Shown: in pieces, positions 1 to 6,056 of the stretch
Layout: every line of letters begins with the position of its first letter
Position numbering within the stretch: position 1 is the first letter of the stretch
Source of the DNA: an uncultured Eubacteriales bacterium
GTDB lineage: Bacteria > Bacillota > Clostridia > Oscillospirales > Acutalibacteraceae
Assembly: GCA_934700635.1 (NCBI GenBank)
Contig: CAKUXU010000042.1
Location: 1-7,150 of the forward strand
Direction: 5' to 3'
DNA length: 7,150 nucleotides
Notes under the pieces: generated by a model
The model's database searches: none
What the model was told of the DNA's origin: nothing
The model's input: the letters and a program-made list of their open reading frames with translations, nothing else
Position numbers and translations under genes: made by a program

Positions 1-680
1 TAATAATAGACGAGCTTTCGGATCTTATGATGGCTGCACCGAATGAAGTTGAAGATTATATATGTAGACTTGCTCAAATGGCAAGAGCGGCCGGAATGTA
101 TTTAGTAATTGCTACACAAAGGCCTTCTGTAGACGTTATTACAGGGATAATAAAAGCTAATATTCCAAGCAGAATAGCACTTGCAGTGTCTTCTCAGATA
201 GATTCAAGAACTATTCTTGATATGAGCGGTGCAGAAAAACTTCTTGGACGAGGGGATATGCTCTTTTCTCCTGCGGGATCTTCAAAGCCTATAAGAGTTC
301 AAGGATGTTATGTTACGGATAAAGAAATAGAAAGAGTTATAAAATACGTTAAAAATTCTCAAAATAGCGACTATGATACAAATGTTGTAAATGAAATAGA
401 AAAAAATGCTGTTAGAGATAATTCAAAATCGCAAACCGAGAGTCGAAATAATGAAATGGATCCTGTCATGAAAGAAGCAATAGAATGCGTTATGGCAGCA
501 GGACAAGCTTCGACCTCCTTACTACAAAGAAAATTGAGAGTTGGATATGCAAGAGCGGGTCGTTTGGTAGATGAAATGGAACAAATGGGGATAGTTGGAC
601 CTCATGAAGGCTCTAAGCCGAGACAAGTGCTTATAAATTACCAGCAATTTTTAGAAATGAATTTAAATCAAAGTGATTGA
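1..680 (+). CDS. ftsK: DNA translocase FtsK/SpoIIIE family, C-terminal part (5' end outside window)
   Basis: This is the 3' end of a membrane-anchored, ATP-driven double-stranded DNA pump that moves chromosomal DNA through the division or sporulation septum. The first complete codon is at position 3. About 225 residues remain of a protein that is usually 700-950 long, so the membrane domain, linker and Walker A are upstream. The window opens on the Walker B strand ([10 protein letters not shown], positions 3-32). The conserved motor blocks [36 protein letters not shown] and LLGRGDML follow. A polar, low-complexity linker (about 345-458) separates the motor from the C-terminal gamma winged-helix domain (about 459-650, with [20 protein letters not shown]), which in this family reads KOPS/SRS-type orienting sequences. 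The family call is very secure. FtsK and SpoIIIE cannot be told apart from this part. The stop is 19 bases before the next gene, which suggests co-transcription. Confidence 0.97.
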   Translation, partial: IIDELSDLMMAAPNEVEDYICRLAQMARAAGMYLVIATQRPSVDVITGIIKANIPSRIALAVSSQIDSRTILDMSGAEKLLGRGDMLFSPAGSSKPIRVQGCYVTDKEIERVIKYVKNSQNSDYDTNVVNEIEKNAVRDNSKSQTESRNNEMDPVMKEAIECVMAAGQASTSLLQRKLRVGYARAGRLVDEMEQMGIVGPHEGSKPRQVLINYQQFLEMNLNQSD

Positions 681-686
681 TTTTTT

Positions 687-691
687 GGAGG
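687..691 (+). promoter_or_regulatory. Ribosome binding site fixing a TTG start
   Basis: GGAGG lies 8 bases before the TTG at 700. This spacing is ideal and supports TTG as the real start of the lipoprotein gene. The next in-frame ATG (757) would fall inside the hydrophobic part of the signal peptide. Confidence 0.8.
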
Positions 692-699
692 TATAGTAA

Positions 700-1644
700 T
701 TGAAAAAAGGTTTTTTTTCTTTAAAGAAAAAAGGAAAATATTTTTTATCTCTCTTTATGGTTTTTATGCTTTCAGGAGTAATAAGCTGCGAAAAAATAAA
801 AAACTTTAATTGGAAAAATATTTTTAATGTTACAGGTATTTCAGATAGTTTTAAATCCGATAATGAAAATTTTGATATGGATGTTCACTTTTTAGATGTC
901 GGAAAGGCCGATTGTATCTACATAAAATTTCGTGACCACAATATACTTATAGATGCTGCTGACAAAGATCCTTCATCGATTGTAAAAGAGTATTTAAAAA
1001 AACAAGGTATCTCGAAATTTGACTTAGTTGCCGTGTCTCATCCTCATAGAGACCACATAGGACAAATGGAAGATGTTATAAAAGAGTTTGAAATAAAAAA
1101 ATTTATAGAGCCAGATTTACCCGAAAATCTTATTCCTACAGGAAATACATATAAAAGAATGCTTAAAGCAATATACAATAAAAAAGTAGACTCTGAACTT
1201 ATTTTAGGGACGAAAGAAATTAAAATAGACGATTTAAAAATTAATATATTGGGGCCGATTGAAAAAAATGAGAAAAATATAAATAATGATTCAATAGTTA
1301 TAAAAATTACATATTCTGACGTTAGTTTTATTTTCATGGGAGATGCTCAAAAAGAAGAAGAAGAAAGTATTTTAAAATCCGGAAAGGATGTTAAAGCCGA
1401 TGTTATTAAAATAGGTCATCATGGAAGTAAAACTTCTAGCAGTGAATCATTTTTGAAAAAAGTCAGTCCAAAATATGCAATTATTTCAGTTGGACCAGAT
1501 AGAAGTAATTTACCTAAGGAAGAAATACTTGAAAGAATAAAAAAAGTTTGCCCAGGCGTTAGTATTCACAGAACGGATTTGGAAGGAAACATAATTGTTT
1601 CAACAAATGGAAAGGATATAAAAGTTAAAAGTGAGAAAAAATAA
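700..1644 (+). CDS. Secreted ComEC/Rec2-like metallo-beta-lactamase-fold lipoprotein
   Basis: This 314-residue protein matches the stand-alone form of the metallo-beta-lactamase-fold domain found at the C-terminus of the DNA-uptake protein ComEC. No ComEC channel is present. The N-terminus is a long basic region (residues 1-13), a hydrophobic stretch (14-28) and a lipobox V-I-S-C with Cys30, so it is probably a lipoprotein on the outer face of the membrane. The metal-binding motif H-P-H-R-D-H is at residues 114-119, with FMGDA (Asp215) and GHHGS (His240/His241). The family signature NDSIVIKITY is at 196-205. The C-terminal HRTDLEGNIIVSTNG also fits ComEC-like proteins. The usual YGHP after SVG is replaced by NLP (270-272), one residue shorter, so one expected His is missing. 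ComEC-type domains are thought to be hydrolases, probably nucleases, but the substrate here is unknown. It starts at TTG and is 11 bases before the DUF3006-like gene. Confidence 0.88.
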   Translation: MKKGFFSLKKKGKYFLSLFMVFMLSGVISCEKIKNFNWKNIFNVTGISDSFKSDNENFDMDVHFLDVGKADCIYIKFRDHNILIDAADKDPSSIVKEYLKKQGISKFDLVAVSHPHRDHIGQMEDVIKEFEIKKFIEPDLPENLIPTGNTYKRMLKAIYNKKVDSELILGTKEIKIDDLKINILGPIEKNEKNINNDSIVIKITYSDVSFIFMGDAQKEEEESILKSGKDVKADVIKIGHHGSKTSSSESFLKKVSPKYAIISVGPDRSNLPKEEILERIKKVCPGVSIHRTDLEGNIIVSTNGKDIKVKSEKK

Positions 1645-1650
1645 AGGAGA
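1643..1650 (+). promoter_or_regulatory. Ribosome binding site of the DUF3006-like gene
   Basis: AAAGGAGA overlaps the stop codon of the lipoprotein gene (TAA, 1642-1644) and precedes ATG 1656 by 5 bases. Translation of the two genes is probably coupled. Confidence 0.7.
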
Positions 1651-1655
1651 AAATT

Positions 1656-1886
1656 ATGAAATTCTTATCTATTGATTCTCTTGAAGAAAGTTATGCTGTT
1701 TGTGAAGATGAAAATGGAGAAAAGCATATACTTAATTATGAAGTTTTGCCTAAAAATATTTCTGAAGGGGACATAATTAAAAAATCAGAAAATAAATGGA
1801 CTATAAATCAAGAGCTTACCATGCAAAAAAGAAACGAAATAATTAATTTAAGAAAAAAAATATACCAAAAAACAGAAAAAAACTAG
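1656..1886 (+). CDS. Small DUF3006-like protein
   Basis: This 76-residue protein has the plan of the DUF3006 family. A short beta-rich N-terminal part begins MKFLSIDSLEESYAV, followed by an acidic turn (EDENGE, 17-22). Next comes the characteristic LPKNISEGDIIK segment (31-42). The C-terminal half is a basic helix (R59, R66, K67, K68) of the kind these proteins carry. There is no signal peptide or membrane segment, so it should be cytoplasmic. The molecular function of DUF3006 is unknown. From memory, such proteins are often encoded beside, or fused to, ComEC-like metallo-beta-lactamase proteins, and that is exactly the arrangement here, which supports the call. The Lys-rich tail is encoded by an A8 run (1853-1860) and further A tracts. 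The start is ATG with a good ribosome binding site. A 97-base gap follows, probably ending this transcription unit. Confidence 0.72.
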   Translation: MKFLSIDSLEESYAVCEDENGEKHILNYEVLPKNISEGDIIKKSENKWTINQELTMQKRNEIINLRKKIYQKTEKN

Positions 1887-1901
1887 AATTTCGATAAAAT
1901 T

Positions 1902-1929
1902 TTGATATTTGATGAATTTATGCTAGAAT
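1902..1929 (+). promoter_or_regulatory. Candidate vegetative (sigma-A) promoter of the kimA operon
   Basis: The -35 element TTGATA (1902-1907) and the -10 element TAGAAT (1924-1929) are separated by 16 bases. TG at 1921-1922 gives an extended -10 (TGCTAGAAT). The predicted transcription start is near 1936, leaving a 5' untranslated leader of about 48 bases before the GTG at 1984. It lies in the only sizeable intergenic gap of the window, just upstream of a five-gene run. The call rests on consensus matching in AT-rich DNA, so a chance match is possible. Confidence 0.6.
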
Positions 1930-1938
1930 ATTGTTTAG

Positions 1939-1954
1939 ACGAATTGAAATTCGT
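1939..1954 (+). promoter_or_regulatory. Inverted repeat at the predicted transcription start, possible operator
   Basis: ACGAATT-GA-AATTCGT is a perfect 7-base inverted repeat around a 2-base centre. Flanking TTT (1934-1936) and AAA (1955-1957) extend the symmetry if two bases are skipped. It covers about +3 to +18 relative to the predicted start, a typical repressor position. A loop of two bases makes an RNA hairpin less likely than a dimeric protein site. A related 8-mer, GAATTTCG (1886-1893), differs by one base from GAAATTCG (1946-1953) and could be a second site upstream of the promoter. The regulator is unknown. Confidence 0.4.
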
Positions 1955-1970
1955 AAATTTATATATAAAT

Positions 1971-1974
1971 GGAG
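1971..1974 (+). promoter_or_regulatory. Ribosome binding site fixing the GTG start of kimA
   Basis: GGAG lies 9 bases before GTG 1984. The nearby ATG at 1969 is in the same frame but runs into TAG after two codons. The next in-frame Met is residue 32, after conserved sequence, so the GTG is the start. Confidence 0.7.
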
Positions 1975-1983
1975 TAGAATGCT

Positions 1984-3873
1984 GTGATTAATTTTAAAAA
2001 AATTTTATTGGGCGATGCCCTTAAAGATGATCAACTTCAAAATCAAAAGCTTTCTAAATTATGGGGACTTCCCATAATGGCAAGTGACGCGGTTTCTTCG
2101 GTTGCGTACGCAGTTGAAGAGATTCTTATGGCTCTTATTCCTGCTTTGGGATTAATGGCAGTTAATTATGTTGGGTTTGTAAGTTTACCTATTATTTTGC
2201 TTCTTACCATTTTGATTTTTTCTTATTCACAAATAATAAGCAATTACCCTAATGGCGGAGGAGCTTATGTTGTGTCTAAAGAAAATTTCGGAAGAAAAGC
2301 TTCTCTATTGGCAGCTACATGTCTTATAGTTGACTATATAATGACTGTTGCAGTCAGTATATCTTCTTCTACAGCGGCTATTTTGTCGGTTTATCCCGAA
2401 CTTGAACCGTACAGAGTGATAATTTCTCTTGTTTGTGTAGGGGTAATAACTTTAATAAATTTAAGAGGCGTAGGAGAGTCTTCAAAAATATTTGGTGTAC
2501 CTACGTATGCATTCATTTTTTCTATGCTTGCACTTATTTTTACAGGACTTTTTAAATTTTTAACTGGAAACTTAAATCATATTGAATATACTCCTGCTCA
2601 AGTTTCTTCAATAGTTTCAAATAATCTTCAAGGTATGACCTTAACTGTATTCTTGTGTGCTTTCTCTTCAGGATGTTCTGCTTTAACGGGTGTAGAGGCT
2701 GTTAGTAATGCTATACCGAGTTTCAAAGAGCCTTCTCAGAAAACCGCTAAACAGGTTTTATTCATGCTTGGAGGAATTATAGCTGTAATTTTTGGAGGAA
2801 CGAGTTTTCTTGCAACAGTGTTAAAAGTTATTCCTTTGGAGGATAAAACGGTTTTATCTCAGATGGGAAGCATGATTTTTGGTAACGGAATTATGTTTTA
2901 TTTTCTTCAACTTACTACATCGCTTATTTTACTTTTAGCTGCAAATACTTCTTACAGCGGACTTCCTATTTTGCTTTCTATTTTAGCAAAAGACCACTAC
3001 ATGCCAAGACAATTTGCTCAAAGAGGAACTAAGCTTAGTTTTTCGAATGGAATAATGTTTATTTTTGCGGTCAGCTCAGTGCTTCTTATTGTTTTTAATG
3101 CAGATACTCATAAATTAATTCCTTTTTACTCTGTAGGAGTTTTTGTTTCATTTACTATTTCTCAGTTTGGGATGTTTGTAAAATGGATAAAATTCAAAAA
3201 AGAAGGTTGGCAGTATAAATCCCTAATAAACGGGTTTGGAGCACTTGTGACTTTTATAGGCTCTATAGTTGTTTTTACTACTAAATTTTCTCATGGATCG
3301 TGGGAACTTTTAATAGTCACTCCTCTTCTAATGTATTTTATGGATGCAACACATAAGCATTATTTTAGATTTTTAAGAGGTATAAGTGTTCTGGGGTATG
3401 ATTATGAATACAAAGAAAGTGTCAGCTCAGACGTTTTTCCTTGTATAGTCTTAATTAATAAAATAAACAGAGCTGCTCTTAAAACTCTTGATTATGCGAA
3501 CAAAATAAGCTCAAATGTTACTGCTCTTCATATTTCGGTTTCTAAAGAAGATACAAAACGCTTGCAAGAACAATGGAAAAGTTTAAAAATCGGAATACCT
3601 CTTACTGTGATTTATACTCCTTACAGAGATATTATAAATCCAATAAGAGAGTATATAACAAATCGAAGCAATGAACTTTCTGAAGGTGAAAGTTTAACCG
3701 TTGTTTTGACGAGAATAAGTGGAAACGGATTTTTAAATAAAATATATCATAACCAGACAACATTTTTTATTGAGAAAGAGCTTAGAAAATATGAGAATGT
3801 CACTACTATATTAGTTCCTTATTTTTATAGCAAATCTTTAAAAGGTAGTAGCTCAAAGGAGGAAAATCGGTGA
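1984..3873 (+). CDS. kimA: KimA-family high-affinity potassium importer (APC superfamily)
   Basis: This 629-residue protein closely resembles Bacillus subtilis KimA (YdaO, about 607 residues), a K+/H+ symporter of the KUP/APC group. About 12 membrane segments lie between residues 28 and 455. Recognisable KimA blocks are SDAVSSVAYAVEEIL (34-48), YPNGGGAYVVSKENFG (88-103), VDYIMTVAVSIS (116-127), AFSSGCSALTGVEAVSNAIP (226-245) and FSNGIMFIF (353-361). As I recall the KimA structure, K+ ligands include Asp36, Tyr43, Asp117, Thr121, Ser125, Thr230 and Tyr377. The apparent counterparts here are Asp35, Tyr42, Asp117, Thr121, Ser125, Thr235 and Tyr382, so transport looks intact. Residues from about 470 form the cytosolic universal-stress-protein-like domain through which KimA is regulated. 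In B. subtilis both the protein and its mRNA leader respond to c-di-AMP; the leader here is too short for that riboswitch. The start is GTG, and the stop overlaps the next start as GTGA. Confidence 0.92.
   Translation: MINFKKILLGDALKDDQLQNQKLSKLWGLPIMASDAVSSVAYAVEEILMALIPALGLMAVNYVGFVSLPIILLLTILIFSYSQIISNYPNGGGAYVVSKENFGRKASLLAATCLIVDYIMTVAVSISSSTAAILSVYPELEPYRVIISLVCVGVITLINLRGVGESSKIFGVPTYAFIFSMLALIFTGLFKFLTGNLNHIEYTPAQVSSIVSNNLQGMTLTVFLCAFSSGCSALTGVEAVSNAIPSFKEPSQKTAKQVLFMLGGIIAVIFGGTSFLATVLKVIPLEDKTVLSQMGSMIFGNGIMFYFLQLTTSLILLLAANTSYSGLPILLSILAKDHYMPRQFAQRGTKLSFSNGIMFIFAVSSVLLIVFNADTHKLIPFYSVGVFVSFTISQFGMFVKWIKFKKEGWQYKSLINGFGALVTFIGSIVVFTTKFSHGSWELLIVTPLLMYFMDATHKHYFRFLRGISVLGYDYEYKESVSSDVFPCIVLINKINRAALKTLDYANKISSNVTALHISVSKEDTKRLQEQWKSLKIGIPLTVIYTPYRDIINPIREYITNRSNELSEGESLTVVLTRISGNGFLNKIYHNQTTFFIEKELRKYENVTTILVPYFYSKSLKGSSSKEENR
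3855..3862 (+). promoter_or_regulatory. Ribosome binding site of the SBP-permease gene
   Basis: AAAGGAGG lies inside the kimA 3' end, 7 bases before GTG 3870. It decides the GTG start. Together with the GTGA stop/start overlap it predicts translational coupling to kimA. Confidence 0.8.
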
Positions 3874-5324
3874 AAAAAACTCTTTTTGTAATAGCTTCGC
3901 TTTTTATTGTTTTTTCATGTTTTGTGTGTAATGCCGCAAGTATTGAAAATATTAAAAAAAAAGGATTTATAGAAGCTGTTACAAATGCGGAATTCGAACC
4001 TTTTACGTATCGTGAAGGAGATGAATTTTTCGGAATCGACATAGACATTTCTAAAAAAATAGCTCAATCTCTTGGAGTAAAGCTTAAAATAAACGATGTT
4101 TCATTTGATGCTCTTATTTTAGAGCTTGCCGGTAAAAGATGTGATTTTGGAATAGGAGGTATGAGTTCAAGTGAAGAAAAAGAAAAATCTGTTGATTTTT
4201 CGATCCCTTATTATAGGTCAAAACAAAAAATAGTTGTTTTGAATTCAGGAAATATAAAAAATGAAAATGATCTTGAAAGTAAAAAAATAGGTGTTCAGCT
4301 TGGGTCCACAGGGGATCTTTATTGCAGCGAAAATATTAAAAATGCAAGTATTACAAGATATGGTAAAATTTCCGATGGTGCAATAGATCTAAAAAATAAT
4401 TCGATAGACGCTATAGTAGTTGATGATTTACCTGCCGAAAAAATTTTAAAAATTCTTGGTAGCAGTGCAAAAATTTTAGATGAAACTTTGTTTGAAGAGG
4501 ATTATAAAATAGCTGTCCCGAAAGGAGAAAAAGAACTACTTAATCATATAAATTCTGTATTGAAAAGCATGTCTGAAAATGGGGAAGTAGATGAAATAAT
4601 AAAAAATAATTTGAAATCTTCAAACCATTCAGAAAACAGTTTTGCCTCTCAGATTTATAATAATTTATTTAATAAAGAAAGATATAAATTAATTCTCGGT
4701 GGATTAGGTGTAACACTTGAAATAACTATGGTAGCTCTTCTTATAGGTATTGTTTTAGGAATAGTTGTAGCCCTAATAAGAGTAAACAGCGAAAATAATT
4801 TACTTTCGAAAATACTTAAATTTTTAGCAGGGGCCTATGTTTTAATAATAAGAGGAACTCCGGTTGTAGTTCAGCTTTTTGTAATTCATTACATTATTTT
4901 ATCTTCTAGTGGTCTTAACAAGATATTTGTTGCAATGATAACTTTCGGTATTAATTCTGGTGCATATGTTTCTGAAATAATAAGGTCAGGGATTTTATCA
5001 ATTGACAAAGGTCAATACGAAGCCGGAAGGTCTCTTGGGCTGAGTAATTCGGTTACACTCAGAAAAATTATTCTTCCGCAAGCATTTAAAAACATTTTGC
5101 CAACACTTATGAGTGAATTTATTCAGCTTATAAAAGAAACTTCGGTCGCAGGATTTATAGGGATAGTGGATCTTTCTAAAGCAGGAGATGTCATAAGAAG
5201 TATAACGTACCAACCTACTGTTCCGCTTTTAACAGTTGCGTGTGTATATTTGCTGCTTGTTTCAGTTTTGACTTGGTTTCTTTCAATTATGGAAAGGAGG
5301 CTTAAGGTCAGTGATAGAAGTTAA
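3870..5324 (+). CDS. Fused solute-binding protein and permease of a polar amino-acid ABC transporter
   Basis: This 484-residue protein joins the two extracytoplasmic and membrane parts of an amino-acid importer, as in GlnP-type fusions of Gram-positives. Residues 1-23 form a signal/anchor segment; V-F-S-C at 14-17 is a weak lipobox-like string. Residues about 33-250 are a family 3 solute-binding domain with EFEPFTYREGDEFFGIDIDI (41-60), VDFSIPYY (108-115), GVQLGSTGD (141-149) and Asp185. A short polar linker leads to the HisM/GlnM-type permease domain (about 272-475, roughly five membrane segments). That domain has IIRGTPVVVQLF (326-337) and the ATPase-contacting EAA loop, E384-A-G-R-S-L-G390 to L402-P403. 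A homodimer with two GlnQ-like ATPases would give a complete importer with two binding domains. The substrate is a polar amino acid, not identifiable from sequence. Lys104 sits where a carboxylate-binding Arg is usual. An A9 run (3954-3962) encodes Lys29-31. It overlaps glnQ by 14 bases. Confidence 0.92.
   Translation: MKKTLFVIASLFIVFSCFVCNAASIENIKKKGFIEAVTNAEFEPFTYREGDEFFGIDIDISKKIAQSLGVKLKINDVSFDALILELAGKRCDFGIGGMSSSEEKEKSVDFSIPYYRSKQKIVVLNSGNIKNENDLESKKIGVQLGSTGDLYCSENIKNASITRYGKISDGAIDLKNNSIDAIVVDDLPAEKILKILGSSAKILDETLFEEDYKIAVPKGEKELLNHINSVLKSMSENGEVDEIIKNNLKSSNHSENSFASQIYNNLFNKERYKLILGGLGVTLEITMVALLIGIVLGIVVALIRVNSENNLLSKILKFLAGAYVLIIRGTPVVVQLFVIHYIILSSSGLNKIFVAMITFGINSGAYVSEIIRSGILSIDKGQYEAGRSLGLSNSVTLRKIILPQAFKNILPTLMSEFIQLIKETSVAGFIGIVDLSKAGDVIRSITYQPTVPLLTVACVYLLLVSVLTWFLSIMERRLKVSDRS
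5293..5300 (+). promoter_or_regulatory. Ribosome binding site of the glnQ-like gene
   Basis: AAAGGAGG lies within the end of the permease gene, 10 bases before GTG 5311. It supports the GTG start and the 14-base gene overlap. Confidence 0.75.
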
Positions 5325-6045
5325 AAATCTTTGTAAGGAAATTGTTTACAGCGGTAATAATATAAAAATTCTTGATGATATAAATATAAATTTTTCTAAG
5401 GGTGAAAGGGTTGGTATAATAGGTCCTTCGGGATCTGGAAAAAGCACTTTTTTAAGATGCCTTAATCTTTTGGAAAAACCTACTAAAGGTCATATAATAT
5501 TTGAAGGTAAAGATATAACCGCTCCAAAATGTGATATAAATAAAATGCGAAAAGAAATAGGAATGGTTTTTCAACATTTCAATTTATTTCCTCATCTTAC
5601 AGTTATGGAAAATATCACTCTTGCACCTGTGTATCTTAAAATTATTTCTCAGAAAGAAGCAACTAAAAAAGCGTTAAGCCTCTTAAAAAGAGTTGGACTT
5701 GAAGGAAAAGAAAATGCATATCCTTCCTATCTTTCTGGAGGTCAAAAGCAAAGAGTTGCGATTATTCGAGCATTGATTATGAATCCTAAAGTTATGCTTT
5801 TTGATGAACCTACTTCTGCACTTGACCCAGAAATGATAAAAGAAGTTACTTCTGTAATGATGGATATTGCAAATCAAGGAATGACTATGATATTTGTAAC
5901 TCATGAAATGAGCTTTGTTAAAAAAATGGCCACAAGAATTTTGTTTATGGATAGAGGTCATATAATATTTGATGGAAAACCGAACGAAGTTTTTGAAAAT
6001 TGCTCGAATGAAAGAGTTAAAAAATTTTTAAGTAGATTTTCTTGA
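5311..6045 (+). CDS. glnQ: Polar amino-acid ABC transporter ATP-binding protein (GlnQ type)
   Basis: This 244-residue cytoplasmic ATPase powers the importer encoded just upstream; the length is standard for GlnQ/HisP-type subunits (about 240). All nucleotide-binding motifs are intact: Walker A GPSGSGKST (38-46), Q-loop Gln88 in MVFQHFNLFPHLTVMENI, signature LSGGQ (141-145), Walker B VMLFDE (161-166), the following PTSALDPEM, and H-loop His198 in FVTHEMSF. The FNLFPHLTV block and SALDPE are typical of the polar amino-acid subgroup, unlike the sugar or metal subgroups. It starts at GTG within the last 14 bases of the SBP-permease gene. It is therefore very probably translationally coupled to it, matching subunit supply. 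The substrate follows from the partner and is not known; the glnQ symbol denotes the family, not proven glutamine transport. Confidence 0.94.
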   Translation: MIEVKNLCKEIVYSGNNIKILDDININFSKGERVGIIGPSGSGKSTFLRCLNLLEKPTKGHIIFEGKDITAPKCDINKMRKEIGMVFQHFNLFPHLTVMENITLAPVYLKIISQKEATKKALSLLKRVGLEGKENAYPSYLSGGQKQRVAIIRALIMNPKVMLFDEPTSALDPEMIKEVTSVMMDIANQGMTMIFVTHEMSFVKKMATRILFMDRGHIIFDGKPNEVFENCSNERVKKFLSRFS

Positions 6046-6050
6046 GGTGA
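6044..6050 (+). promoter_or_regulatory. Ribosome binding site of tsaE
   Basis: GAGGTGA overlaps the glnQ stop codon (TGA, 6043-6045) and precedes ATG 6057 by 6 bases. The ATG at 6050 is in another frame and stops after five codons. Confidence 0.75.
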
Positions 6051-6056
6051 TGAATT

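Noticed and set aside
1044..1337. Minus-strand open frame of 97 codons opposite the lipoprotein gene
   Set aside because: It lies wholly within a well-supported gene, has no recognisable motif, and its hydrophobic, Ser/Ile/Phe-rich content is what antisense of Lys/Asp/Glu-rich coding sequence gives.
700..1644. Full ComEC DNA-uptake channel
   Set aside because: Only the metallo-beta-lactamase-fold domain is present, behind a lipoprotein signal. No multi-spanning competence domain or OB fold is encoded.
1887..1960. Intrinsic terminator after the DUF3006-like gene
   Set aside because: The only symmetric elements are AT-rich (AAAATTTT at about 1896-1903 and the 1939-1954 repeat). Neither has a GC-rich stem followed by a T run.
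3912..3941. Lipoprotein signal in the SBP-permease fusion (Cys17 or Cys20)
   Set aside because: V-F-S-C has Phe at a position that is usually small or aliphatic, and C-F-V-C fits worse. A normal signal peptide or an uncleaved anchor is equally plausible, so I do not call it a lipoprotein.
3806..4048. Minus-strand open frame spanning the kimA/SBP-permease junction
   Set aside because: It is an antisense shadow across two overlapping, clearly real genes, with no family resemblance.
4998..5213. Minus-strand open frame opposite the permease EAA-loop region
   Set aside because: It lies opposite highly conserved permease sequence and has no motif of its own.
3870..5324. SBP-permease gene as an assembly or frameshift artefact joining two genes
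   Set aside because: The frame is continuous with a normal linker, and fused binding/permease proteins with a separate GlnQ are an established Gram-positive arrangement.
5683..5961. Minus-strand open frame opposite the glnQ signature and Walker B region
   Set aside because: Its His/Asn/Ser-rich translation is typical of antisense reading, and the + strand gene is certain.
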